From: Candidatus Sumerlaeia bacterium
GTDB lineage: Bacteria > Sumerlaeota > Sumerlaeia > SLMS01 > JAHLLQ01
Direction of reading: 5' to 3'
DNA length: 34,496 nt
Assembly: GCA_028284075.1 (NCBI GenBank)
Contig: JANQSL010000270.1
Location: 1 to 34,496, forward strand
A model generated the notes under the pieces. That model was not told where the DNA came from, ran no database searches, and saw nothing but the letters and a program-made list of their open reading frames with translations. How positions within the stretch are numbered: the first letter of the stretch is position 1; every line of letters starts with the position of its first letter. Of this stretch, positions 16,493-24,080 are shown piece by piece. The position numbers and the translations under genes were made by a program.

Positions 16493-16494
16493 TC
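16479..16494. terminator. hairpin over the convergent stops of the ABC operon and ALDH
   Basis: GATCAG (16479-16484), loop CGAA, CTGATC (16489-16494): a perfect 6-bp stem. It covers the TGA of the plus-strand repeat protein (16490-16492) and two bases of the ALDH stop (16493-16495). There is no intergenic base between the two genes. No T-run is present, so its terminating role is an inference. Confidence 0.35.
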
Positions 16495-17938
16495 AGAGTC
16501 CGCCGATTCCCACCAGCTTCGTTTCCAGGTACTCATAGAGACCTTCCATACCGCTTTCGGCGCCAATGCCGCTTTGTTTCCATCCTGGGAAAGGTCCCTC
16601 GACGTGGGAGACTCCCCAGTCGTTGACCGCCACCAGTCCGAACTCAAGCTTTTCGGATGCATGAATTGCGGCTTTCAGGTTCTGCGTGAAGACATAAGCG
16701 GCGAGTCCATAGGGCGTCCTGTTCGCCAGTTCAATAACCTCATCCGTTTCACTGAAGGAAACCACCGGGAGAACCGGGCCGAAGATCTCGCTGTTGAAAG
16801 CGGAAGATGACTCTGTCACGTTCGACAGCACGGTCGGTTTATAGAAGTAGCCTTTGTCGAGGCCTGCCGGACGTGAGCCTCCCGTTTCGACTTTGACTCC
16901 TTCCGGTTCGGATTTGTCCACAATGCTCTCAACGTGCAGGCGCTGTTTTGAGTTAATGAGGGGCCCGACCTCCGTTTCGGGATTCATGCCCACACCGACT
17001 TTTAATTTTTCCACCTGCGGAACGACGGTTTCGAGGAAACGGTCCCGAGCTTTTTCATGAACAAAGAATCGCTGAGGGGAAACACACACCTGGCCAACAT
17101 TGCGATACTTGGCGGCAACGGCGTTTTGTGCAATCAGGTCCCAGTCCGCATCGGGAAAGATCACGACCGGCGCGTTGCCGCCAAGTTCCAGTGAGAGCCG
17201 GGTGACGGTGCGCGATGCGCCGTCCATCAGATGTTTGCCGACGCGAACGCTGCCGGTGAACGCGATCTTGCGGCATGCGGGGTTGTTCAGCATTTCCTGG
17301 CCCATGGGGTCCGGTTCGCCGCTGATGATGTTCAGAACTCCGGGTGGAAGTCCGGCTTCCTCCAGCAATTTCGCGATGATCATCAATGTCAGTGGCGTAT
17401 ACTCCGAAGGACGTGCCACCACCGTGCAGCCGGCCGCCAGGGCCGCGGCGATGCTGCGGCATGGATTGTAGGCGGGAAAGTTCCAGGCGGTAATGACGCC
17501 CACCACGCCAAGAGGCTGACGGAGGACGGTCAGGCGCTTGCCGGGCCGTCGTGAGGGAATCGTTCGTCCATAGGCGCGTTTGCCTTCTTCGGCAAACCAG
17601 TCCAGCAGTGCGGCTCCCGCCATGAGGTCGCCTTTTGCATCACCGATGGTTTTGCCGCTCTCGGCACTGTTCCAGGACCAGATTTCCTCCATGCGGTCTC
17701 GAATCAGGTTTGCCGCTTTGGCCAGTATGGTGGCGCGATCGTAAGGTGTTGCGGATGACCATGCCGGCAAAGCATGCTCTGCGGCTTCGATCGCGGCACG
17801 GCAGTCGTCACCGTTTCCAAAGGGCACTTTGCAGATTACATCCTCCGTTCCCGGATTAATGAGGTCCCAGGTGTTTCCGTTCGAGGCGTCAACCCACTGG
17901 CCGCCGATAAATTGCTTGAATGGATATTCCGATGTCAT
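16493..17938 (-). CDS. NAD(P)-dependent aldehyde dehydrogenase, succinate-semialdehyde type
   Basis: 481 residues, full-length ALDH superfamily. It oxidises an aldehyde to the acid with NAD(P). Seen: Asn153 in TAWNFP, Glu251 in LELGGNAP, catalytic Cys285 in NVGQVCVSPQRF, and EIFGPVLPV. The overall pattern (FTGSVRVGKHLM, WGVSHVEGPFPGWKQSG) resembles GabD-type succinate-semialdehyde dehydrogenases. The near-invariant cofactor-site Lys of the KPxExTP block is Arg176 here (ARPSEYTP), which may alter NAD/NADP preference. With GabT upstream in the same run, it would complete a GABA-to-succinate route. The start at 17938 has AGGAT ten bases upstream, overlapping the stop of a small ORF. Related alternatives are lactaldehyde or other omega-semialdehyde dehydrogenases. 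Confidence 0.9.
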   Translation of the reverse strand: MTSEYPFKQFIGGQWVDASNGNTWDLINPGTEDVICKVPFGNGDDCRAAIEAAEHALPAWSSATPYDRATILAKAANLIRDRMEEIWSWNSAESGKTIGDAKGDLMAGAALLDWFAEEGKRAYGRTIPSRRPGKRLTVLRQPLGVVGVITAWNFPAYNPCRSIAAALAAGCTVVARPSEYTPLTLMIIAKLLEEAGLPPGVLNIISGEPDPMGQEMLNNPACRKIAFTGSVRVGKHLMDGASRTVTRLSLELGGNAPVVIFPDADWDLIAQNAVAAKYRNVGQVCVSPQRFFVHEKARDRFLETVVPQVEKLKVGVGMNPETEVGPLINSKQRLHVESIVDKSEPEGVKVETGGSRPAGLDKGYFYKPTVLSNVTESSSAFNSEIFGPVLPVVSFSETDEVIELANRTPYGLAAYVFTQNLKAAIHASEKLEFGLVAVNDWGVSHVEGPFPGWKQSGIGAESGMEGLYEYLETKLVGIGGL

Positions 17939-17953
17939 CTGATGAGAAATCCT

Positions 17954-18088
17954 TTAGGCGAGTTTGAATCCGAAAATGACCATGGCGATGCAGAGCAGCG
18001 TGATGGATGAACTGACAGGCGGGGGAATGATGGATGGCCTGGTGTGCTTTTTCTCTTCCGATACTTCCGTGGAACAAAGTGAATGCAT
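17954..18088 (-). CDS. possible 44-residue single-pass membrane protein
   Basis: ATG at 18088 to TAA at 17954, lying in the 211-base gap between the amidohydrolase and ALDH genes. The first half is polar and charged (STEVSEEKKHTRP), then comes PPPVSSS and a hydrophobic C-terminal helix ending ITLLCIAMVIFGFKLA, a plausible tail anchor. G/C is frequent at third positions in the second half, like the neighbours. The stop overlaps the AAAGGAT ribosome site of the ALDH gene, which suggests an operon-style arrangement. Against it: no good Shine-Dalgarno before its ATG. I recognise no family. Confidence 0.4.
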   Translation of the reverse strand: MHSLCSTEVSEEKKHTRPSIIPPPVSSSITLLCIAMVIFGFKLA

Positions 18089-18149
18089 TAAGATGGGGGC
18101 AACCCGGGCTTGAATTGTCAAAAGAGGAATGCCTCCGAGTAAAATCGGA

Positions 18150-19730
18150 TCACAGGTCTGGAAGATTCATTGTTCCGGTTTTCGCTCCCACGATTCCTGT
18201 CGCAACGCAGTCTTGCAAAGAACGGCTGGCGGGCAATTCATTCAAAATCGCGAAGTCCGCGTCCATGCCTGGGGCAATGGTGCCGCGTTCCTTTTCGCAG
18301 CCGCTTGCAATGGCGCCACCGAGCGTGTATGCGCGGATCGCCTCGTTCACGCTGATACTCTCCTGAGGGGCGATCGGGTTGTTCGACGAATCGAGCCGCG
18401 TGACCGCGGCACAAACGCCTGCCAGGGGATTGAGGTCGCATACGACGGGTCCGTCCGTCGAGAGAGCCACGTCGATGCCTGTAGCGAGCATGGATCGCAA
18501 AGGGTAGGTTCGGGTTAGCCAGCCTTCCGGAAGATACTTGCGGAAATTCACGCCCAGTTCTCGTAAAAAAATGGCCTGAGGAACGGCTATGAACCGTCCC
18601 TCGGCCATTCGTCTCAAGTGATCCGATGAAGGGAGGCCGAAATGTTCGATGCGATGACGACAACCGGGCGTTTCGCGATGGAGAAGTTCATAGGCTGTCA
18701 ATGCGGCCTCGATGGCGATGTCGCCGATGGCGTGAGTACAGACTCGGTAGTCTTTGACATGCGCATCATGCGCAAGCTCCACAAGCTCATCGGAAGTCAG
18801 CCGTAAAACGCCGTGAGTGTTTGCATGAGAATAGGACTCTGAAAGAGCGGCCGTTGCACCACTGAGTCCGCCGTCGGCAAAAAGTTTAATGGAATCGCAT
18901 CTGAGAAAAGGATGATGAATTTTCTCGGGCAGTGGAAGCGTTTCGGTTCCACCGTCGGGCCGCCGAATTGCCAGCAGGTTCATCCGAATCGGAAGTTCAC
19001 CTCGTGTGTTGAGGGAAACGTAAGCCTCAAGCAGTTCGGGATGAACCGCCGGATCCGTTGCCGAGGTGACTCCGAGGGAGAGGAGGTGTCGGCATCCTGC
19101 CGTGATCATTCGCTCGTAATCCGTCCGGGAAGGTTTCGGAATGTGGTTGGCCACAAGTCCGAGTGCCGTCTCCCGCAGCACACCCGTGGGCTCGCCTGAT
19201 TCGTCCCGTTCAATGATGCCACCGGGCGGAGGAGCTGTGTTTCGAGAGATGCCGGCAATCTGAAGCGCGCGCGTATTGGCCACGGCAATGTGGGCGCACG
19301 TTCGGATCAGCCATGCGGGACGCTCGGGACAGGCCTCATCGAGGTCACGGCGCGTGGGATGGCGATCTTCCACGAACCGGGCTTCGTTGTAGCCTCGTCC
19401 CTGGAACCATGCACCCTCGGGCAAAGTGGTGGAGAATGCACGGATGTCCCGTATCAGTTGCTGGATGCTTTGTTCGTCCCGCACATCGAGCATCGATGTC
19501 AGCAAATGCCCCACCTTCCAGACATGGACGTGGGCGTCGTTGAAACCCGGCAGGAGTGTTTTTCCTTTCAGATCGATCTTCTCATCGTCCGGACGGAGAA
19601 GGTTCAAAACATCATGGTCTTCACCAACGGCAACGACTTTACCGTGTTCGACGGCAACCGCCCGGGCCTGGGGCTGCCTGGTGTCCTGTGTCAAAACGTT
19701 CGCGTTGTAGAGAATTCGACGAAGTGTCAT
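18150..19730 (-). CDS. amidohydrolase of the Amidohydro_3 / YtcJ type
   Basis: 526 residues, cytoplasmic metal-dependent hydrolase with the composite urease-like fold. The N-terminal beta domain (1-60) leads to PGFNDAHVHVWKVGH (His67 and His69 as metal ligands). Further metal and active-site blocks are KLFADGGLSG, THAIGD, RIEHFG and LSTDGP. C-terminal GTIAPGMDADFAIL closes the beta domain. The family (YtcJ, NfdA-like) cleaves exocyclic C-N bonds such as N-formyl or N-acyl amides; the substrate here is unknown. Its ATG overlaps the M15 peptidase stop (ATGA), so the two proteins are made together. In this operon it may release an amine that GabT then uses, which is an inference. Confidence 0.9.
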   Translation of the reverse strand: MTLRRILYNANVLTQDTRQPQARAVAVEHGKVVAVGEDHDVLNLLRPDDEKIDLKGKTLLPGFNDAHVHVWKVGHLLTSMLDVRDEQSIQQLIRDIRAFSTTLPEGAWFQGRGYNEARFVEDRHPTRRDLDEACPERPAWLIRTCAHIAVANTRALQIAGISRNTAPPPGGIIERDESGEPTGVLRETALGLVANHIPKPSRTDYERMITAGCRHLLSLGVTSATDPAVHPELLEAYVSLNTRGELPIRMNLLAIRRPDGGTETLPLPEKIHHPFLRCDSIKLFADGGLSGATAALSESYSHANTHGVLRLTSDELVELAHDAHVKDYRVCTHAIGDIAIEAALTAYELLHRETPGCRHRIEHFGLPSSDHLRRMAEGRFIAVPQAIFLRELGVNFRKYLPEGWLTRTYPLRSMLATGIDVALSTDGPVVCDLNPLAGVCAAVTRLDSSNNPIAPQESISVNEAIRAYTLGGAIASGCEKERGTIAPGMDADFAILNELPASRSLQDCVATGIVGAKTGTMNLPDL

Positions 19731-20479
19731 TTTCCCCAGTAGCGCCAGTGCCAGGGTTCACTGATGTAGCCGGTTTGTTTTACATTGTGCGGATAGTAAG
19801 AGCGCCGAAAGGCGAAGCGTCCGGCGTTTTTCTCAAGCCACCTGCCTTGCAGGGTGTCGTGGAATGCCTCAGTGAAGCTGAACTTGTCGTCGGGGTCTGT
19901 CAGGTCGACACAGGTTCCCAACTGGTGCTCGCTATGACCCGGGGGAGCGCTGTAGCGCTGCGAATGACCATCACGGCTGATTGCGTTTGTATAGAGGCGG
20001 GTTTGATATTCGCCACTGCGATAGGCGGACGTGACGCGAATATCGATACCGTCTGAGAGGGCGGCTTCAAGCATTTGCACGAGCGCTTCCGCCGTGGCTC
20101 GCCGGACTGGAAAGTCACGCTTTAATTCGACACGATGTTTCACCGGAGTCGGCACGAGATCGTCGGGTTCGTAGTCGAGCGGCAGTCCCCACCAGCGATC
20201 AACTTTCTCCGTTCCAACGGAGATGTTGCCTTCGGTGACGTTGTGCGGATGAATGCGGTAAAGGTGAACTCGTGGAACCCATGCCGATTTGTCATCGAAG
20301 ACTGTTTTGAGCCAGTCTTCATCGGTTTCCGGATTGGTCGTGTATTCTCCGAACAGCTCGGCTCCGGAAGCCAGCTCTCCCAAAGGCACGGCCTGTCGGT
20401 CCGCCACGGGATAGACGGATGCGGTGGCAGAGAACACCCGCCAGGGTGCGGTTGTTTCAATGGGGGTGCTTGCAGTCAT
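19727..20479 (-). CDS. SH3-like domain plus M15B (VanY-type) D,D-carboxypeptidase
   Basis: 250 residues. Residues about 12-76 look like a bacterial SH3 domain (ATASVYPVADRQAVPLGELA, WLKTVFDDKSAWVPR). Residues about 115-250 are a peptidase M15B domain: SAYRSGEYQTRLY (151-163), zinc ligands His185 and Asp192 in SEHQLGTCVDLTD, and catalytic Glu241 with zinc ligand His244 in EPWHWRYWG. The family trims D-Ala from peptidoglycan stem peptides. No signal peptide is visible, so it may act in the cytoplasm on recycled muropeptides, or on another D-terminal peptide. It starts in TGATG overlap with gabT and ends in ATGA overlap with the amidohydrolase. A peptidase between an aminotransferase and an amidohydrolase is unusual. 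Confidence 0.88.
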   Translation of the reverse strand: MTASTPIETTAPWRVFSATASVYPVADRQAVPLGELASGAELFGEYTTNPETDEDWLKTVFDDKSAWVPRVHLYRIHPHNVTEGNISVGTEKVDRWWGLPLDYEPDDLVPTPVKHRVELKRDFPVRRATAEALVQMLEAALSDGIDIRVTSAYRSGEYQTRLYTNAISRDGHSQRYSAPPGHSEHQLGTCVDLTDPDDKFSFTEAFHDTLQGRWLEKNAGRFAFRRSYYPHNVKQTGYISEPWHWRYWGK

Positions 20480-21840
20480 CAGCCCGCCGCCACAGGGTGT
20501 TTTCGTTGAGCATCGACAAAACTGACGGCCTCTTCAAGCGCCTCAAGTCCTTCCTTCAACTGGTCATCAGGGATGGTCAGGGGCGGCAGAAGGCGGACGC
20601 AGTTGCTGTAGAGACCCGCACGGATGAGCAACAGACCGTTGGACACACCGCGCCGGATGATTGCCATGGTTTCATCGGGCGCGGGTTCCCGGGTGTCTCT
20701 GTCCCTGACCAGTTCCATCAGCATCATTGAGCCGAGGCCGCGAACGTCCCCAATCAATTCGTAGCGCTGTTTCCACTTCTCCATGGTACTGTGAAGAGTT
20801 TGCCCGACGTGCCGCGCGTGTTCAAGGAATTCCAGAGAACGAATGATTCGGATGGATTCGATTGCGGCGACGCAGGCCACCGGCGCACCGCCATAGGTGC
20901 CACCCGCCCCGCCAGGATGTGGTGCGTCCATGATTTCCGAACGCCCCGTTAATGCGGCGATTGGCATGCCCGATCCGAGTGACTTGCCGGTCGTGATGAG
21001 ATCCGGTGCGATATCATAGTGCTCACAGGCGAACACTCGTCCCGTTCGCCCCATGCCACATTGAATCTCATCGGCAATCATGACGATCCCGTGCTCATCG
21101 CAGATGTCCCGGATTCGGCGAAGGAACTCGCGGGGAACGGGCAGGAAGCCGGCTTCTCCCTGCACCGGTTCGATGACAATCGCGGCCACGGCCGATGGAT
21201 CGACTTGAGCAATCAGTGCATTGTTGAGTTGCTGAATGCACCAGTCCACGTATTCACCTTCGTCCATACTCGCGGGACGACGGTAGACGTTGGGAACGGG
21301 AAGGCGGTAAATTTCCGATGCGTAGGGACCAAAGCCCTTCTTGAAGAGCGAATATTTGCTCGTCATGCTCAGAGTCAGAAGCGTGCGGCCATGGTAGGCG
21401 CCCTCGAAGACGATGACTCCGGAGCGTCCGGTATAACTGCGGGCCATCTTGACGGCGTTTTCGACAGCCTCCGAACCGCTGTTGGAAAGCATTGTTTTCT
21501 TCGTGAAATCTCCGGGCGCCAGTTCATTCAACATTTCGGCCAGTTCGATGTAGGGCTCGTAGGTGCCAACAAGAAAACAGGTGTGAATCAGCTGCTTTGC
21601 CTGGGCCGTCATGGCCTCCACAACTGTTTCCGGGCAGTGCCCCGCCGCAAGCATTCCGATGCCACCGGCAAGATCGATGAGCGTGTTGCCGTCGACGTCG
21701 TGAACGAGGGCGCCACTGGCGCTTTGCACAGCCACCATCGTGGAGTGGGCAACGGCGCCGCTGACGGCCTGATGACGCCTTTCGAGGAGAGCTTTGCTCT
21801 TCGGCCCGGGAATATCCGTTTTCCGTACAATGTACGTCAT
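20479..21840 (-). CDS. gabT: class III aminotransferase, 4-aminobutyrate aminotransferase-like
   Basis: 453 residues, PLP-dependent class III omega-aminotransferase. Seen: DVDGNTLIDLAGGIG, the PLP phosphate block SNSGSEAVENAVKMAR, FEGAYHGRT, EPVQGEAGF, Asp257 in ADEIQCGMGRTG and the PLP Lys286 in TTGKSLGSGMP. The pattern fits GabT, which moves the amino group of 4-aminobutyrate to 2-oxoglutarate and yields succinate semialdehyde. A semialdehyde-type ALDH three positions downstream supports this. Other omega-amino acids (5-aminovalerate, beta-alanine) remain possible. It starts four bases after the GNAT stop, with AAGGAT ten bases upstream, and its stop overlaps the M15 start by one base. Confidence 0.92.
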   Translation of the reverse strand: MTYIVRKTDIPGPKSKALLERRHQAVSGAVAHSTMVAVQSASGALVHDVDGNTLIDLAGGIGMLAAGHCPETVVEAMTAQAKQLIHTCFLVGTYEPYIELAEMLNELAPGDFTKKTMLSNSGSEAVENAVKMARSYTGRSGVIVFEGAYHGRTLLTLSMTSKYSLFKKGFGPYASEIYRLPVPNVYRRPASMDEGEYVDWCIQQLNNALIAQVDPSAVAAIVIEPVQGEAGFLPVPREFLRRIRDICDEHGIVMIADEIQCGMGRTGRVFACEHYDIAPDLITTGKSLGSGMPIAALTGRSEIMDAPHPGGAGGTYGGAPVACVAAIESIRIIRSLEFLEHARHVGQTLHSTMEKWKQRYELIGDVRGLGSMMLMELVRDRDTREPAPDETMAIIRRGVSNGLLLIRAGLYSNCVRLLPPLTIPDDQLKEGLEALEEAVSFVDAQRKHPVAAG

Positions 21841-21844
21841 GAGC

Positions 21845-22522
21845 TCATGAATCCTTTTGAGTTTCCTGGTCGAAGGGAACAGCAGAGCCGGCGGGCAGCA
21901 CGATCAGAATGCCGCAATTTCCGCAGACCGGGTCGTTGAGATAGTTTTTCATCAGGCCTCGAATCTCGAAGCCAATGCGCAACTGGGATGAGACGGTTGG
22001 GTCCACAAGACGGCCGGATCGCAGCTGCTCATAGTATTCGTCGGGTGACATGCTGTCTGAAACGGCGCCGTATCCGCTCATCATTCCCACCGTCACCTGT
22101 CCCTCCAGACCCTGGGCGCAAACCGTTTGGTGCCGCGCGGCATAGAGGGCGCGTGCAATGCCGCGGCGCCGATACTCCGGGTGAGTTCCCACGTCCGCTC
22201 CATACAGCCACTTGCCGTTCGGGTTGTGGCTTGTGAGCCAGCCTCCCTGGATGATTTCAGAAAAAGTGTGTCCATCGTGTTCGAAATCAAAGTTCAATCG
22301 GATGGTTGTTGTCATTCCCACCACGCGATCGTTATCGAGGGCAACAAACTGGCCTTCCGGGTACATCTCAATGTGGTGGAGATAGTGCTCCGCCCGAAAA
22401 AGCTCCTCCTCCGCAAGCGTGGGAAAGACGATCCTTTGCAATTCGCCGAGTTGTTCGGCGTGTTCCGGAAGAGAACGGACGATTTCGATCCCTCCGGCCA
22501 GTCTGTGGAGAGTTGTCTTCAT
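21845..22522 (-). CDS. GNAT acyltransferase of the GNAT/nitrilase-fusion type, stand-alone
   Basis: 225 residues, GNAT fold. The acetyl-CoA motif A is GTHPEYRRRGIARALYAAR. The tail SPDEYYEQLRSGRLVDP followed by LRIGFEIRGLMKNYLND matches the GNAT half of proteins in which GNAT is fused to a carbon-nitrogen hydrolase; here the hydrolase half is absent and the protein stops at QKDS. GNAT enzymes transfer acetyl groups from acetyl-CoA to amines; the acceptor is unknown. The start overlaps the antiporter stop (ATGA), and gabT follows after four bases. The amidohydrolase later in the operon could supply the C-N hydrolysis normally given by the fused nitrilase, which is speculation. Family-level recall, not a search. 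Confidence 0.85.
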   Translation of the reverse strand: MKTTLHRLAGGIEIVRSLPEHAEQLGELQRIVFPTLAEEELFRAEHYLHHIEMYPEGQFVALDNDRVVGMTTTIRLNFDFEHDGHTFSEIIQGGWLTSHNPNGKWLYGADVGTHPEYRRRGIARALYAARHQTVCAQGLEGQVTVGMMSGYGAVSDSMSPDEYYEQLRSGRLVDPTVSSQLRIGFEIRGLMKNYLNDPVCGNCGILIVLPAGSAVPFDQETQKDS

Positions 22523-23919
22523 TTCGGTATCGTAACAAATCCCAGAACAATGTATCCTGCAACGGCAATGGTTCCGGCCAGGAGTCCGTAAGGCAGCTGC
22601 GTGCGAACATGGCTGATGTTATCGCACCCCGCGCCGGCGGAAGAGAGGACGGTACAGTCGCCGTAGGGGCAACAGTGGCTTCCGAAGGCACCGGCGGAAA
22701 TCACGGCACCCGCGGCCAGCCAGGGGTTGGTTCCAAGGGCCTCCGCAAGAGGCAGAATCACCGGCAGCGCAATGGCGTAAACACCCCAGAACGAGCCTGT
22801 TGCGAACATGACAAGGGCCATGGAAACGAAAGCCACAGCCGGAAGAAGCCGCGGACTCATGAAAGGTTGAACGGTTTCGATGATAAACGGCGTCAGCCCC
22901 AGGATTTTGTTGGCTTCCACAAGAACATAGGAAATGGCGACAATCGCGATCGGGTAAACGAGGGTTCGAAAGCCCTGGAAGGCGGTGTTGAAAAAATCCG
23001 CCGGTTTCATTACGCCGCGAAAGGTGAAGAGCAGAAACGTGACGGCCAGGGCGACGATAACGCCTTTGAGGGCGTCAGCTCTGAAAAACAACGTGGCGGC
23101 GATCAGTACCACGATGGGAATTGCAAAGTTTCTGATTTCAGGGCGGACACTTTCGTCATGAACAAGTTCCTCTCCAAGAGGGGTTGTCTTTCCCGTCTCC
23201 GGCGGAACCATCACGCCTTCGTTGCGCGCGCGTTGCTCAGCCTTTTTCATGGGGCCGAAAAGAGGAACGATTCCCAAAGCAACAAGCGGGACGAGGAGCA
23301 TTGCCGCAATGGCATAGAGATTGTAAGGGATTGTCTTGAGAAAGGCCTGCAGACCCTGGCCTTCCGAAGCCAGGCCGTTGTCGATCAACAGGCCGGCCGT
23401 ATACAGGCCCCAGGTGGAGATCGGAACCAGGACACAGATGGGCGCTCCCGTGGAGTCAACAACGTATGCGAGCATTTCCCGGGATACGCGGAACTTGTCC
23501 GTAATGCGCCGCATTGAAAAACTGACGGTCAACGCATTGAGATAGTCGTCTATGAATATTGCGAGGCCAAGGATCCAGGCCAGGAACAGTGAACCCTTTG
23601 CCGTTTTTACGCGGCCCGCTACAAAGTCGCCAAAGGCCAGGGTGCCGCCGGATCGGATCAATATGGCGATGAGGCTGCCGAACAGACCGCAGACCAGCAG
23701 AACAAACCCGAAGACATCTGAAGCAATCACCTTGTAGCAGGCGTTCACGAAGCCGGTGAGAAAGTTTGCGTCGTCGGGGCTGATTCCAAGGATCTGGATC
23801 AAAACGAACCCGACAAGGCAGGCACCAAGAAGCGACTCAAAGGTGCGCTTTGACCAAAGGGCCAGAACGAGGGCTGTGAGGGCGGGCACGAACGCCCAGA
23901 ACCCCTGATGTTCTTCCAT
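22519..23919 (-). CDS. NhaC-family Na+/H+ antiporter-like transporter
   Basis: 466 residues with about eleven or twelve membrane helices. Family blocks: ILGLAIFIDDYLNALTVS (a conserved DD pair in a helix), VDSTGAPICVLVPISTWG, and FATGSFWGVYAIALPVILPLAEALG, which are typical of NhaC (TC 2.A.35). ISAGAFGSHCCPYGDCTVLSSAGAGC near the end carries four cysteines. The family exchanges Na+ for H+, and some members exchange organic anions such as malate/lactate. First gene of the operon, ATG at 23919 with weak GGGAAG upstream. Being coupled to catabolic genes, it may be the importer or exchanger for their substrate, or a pH/Na+ balancer. Gene-level substrate is not decidable here. Confidence 0.9.
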   Translation of the reverse strand: MEEHQGFWAFVPALTALVLALWSKRTFESLLGACLVGFVLIQILGISPDDANFLTGFVNACYKVIASDVFGFVLLVCGLFGSLIAILIRSGGTLAFGDFVAGRVKTAKGSLFLAWILGLAIFIDDYLNALTVSFSMRRITDKFRVSREMLAYVVDSTGAPICVLVPISTWGLYTAGLLIDNGLASEGQGLQAFLKTIPYNLYAIAAMLLVPLVALGIVPLFGPMKKAEQRARNEGVMVPPETGKTTPLGEELVHDESVRPEIRNFAIPIVVLIAATLFFRADALKGVIVALAVTFLLFTFRGVMKPADFFNTAFQGFRTLVYPIAIVAISYVLVEANKILGLTPFIIETVQPFMSPRLLPAVAFVSMALVMFATGSFWGVYAIALPVILPLAEALGTNPWLAAGAVISAGAFGSHCCPYGDCTVLSSAGAGCDNISHVRTQLPYGLLAGTIAVAGYIVLGFVTIPK

Positions 23920-23951
23920 ATTGTACTGCTTCCCGGCAGAGGAGCGCCGTG

Positions 23952-24003
23952 ATTCTTCCGGCGCCTGCGAACGGTTGCAAAGACGAGATTTGGCGTATTG
24001 TAT
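23952..24003. promoter_or_regulatory. candidate overlapping divergent promoters sharing a palindromic -35
   Basis: TTGCAA (23975-23980) is its own reverse complement. Leftward, AAGAAT on the complement (23957-23952) lies 17 bases away and would serve the antiporter operon. Rightward, TTGTAT (23998-24003) lies 17 bases away and would serve the serine hydrolase. Each hexamer is only a partial match (three or four of six). If both are real, the two promoters exclude each other. Confidence 0.25.
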
Positions 24004-24080
24004 GTTTGTGGCTTGCGGGCACTTCCGAATGAGTCCGACATTAAGGGCGATTTCCTGTCAGAGGTCATTCGACGACTTCC

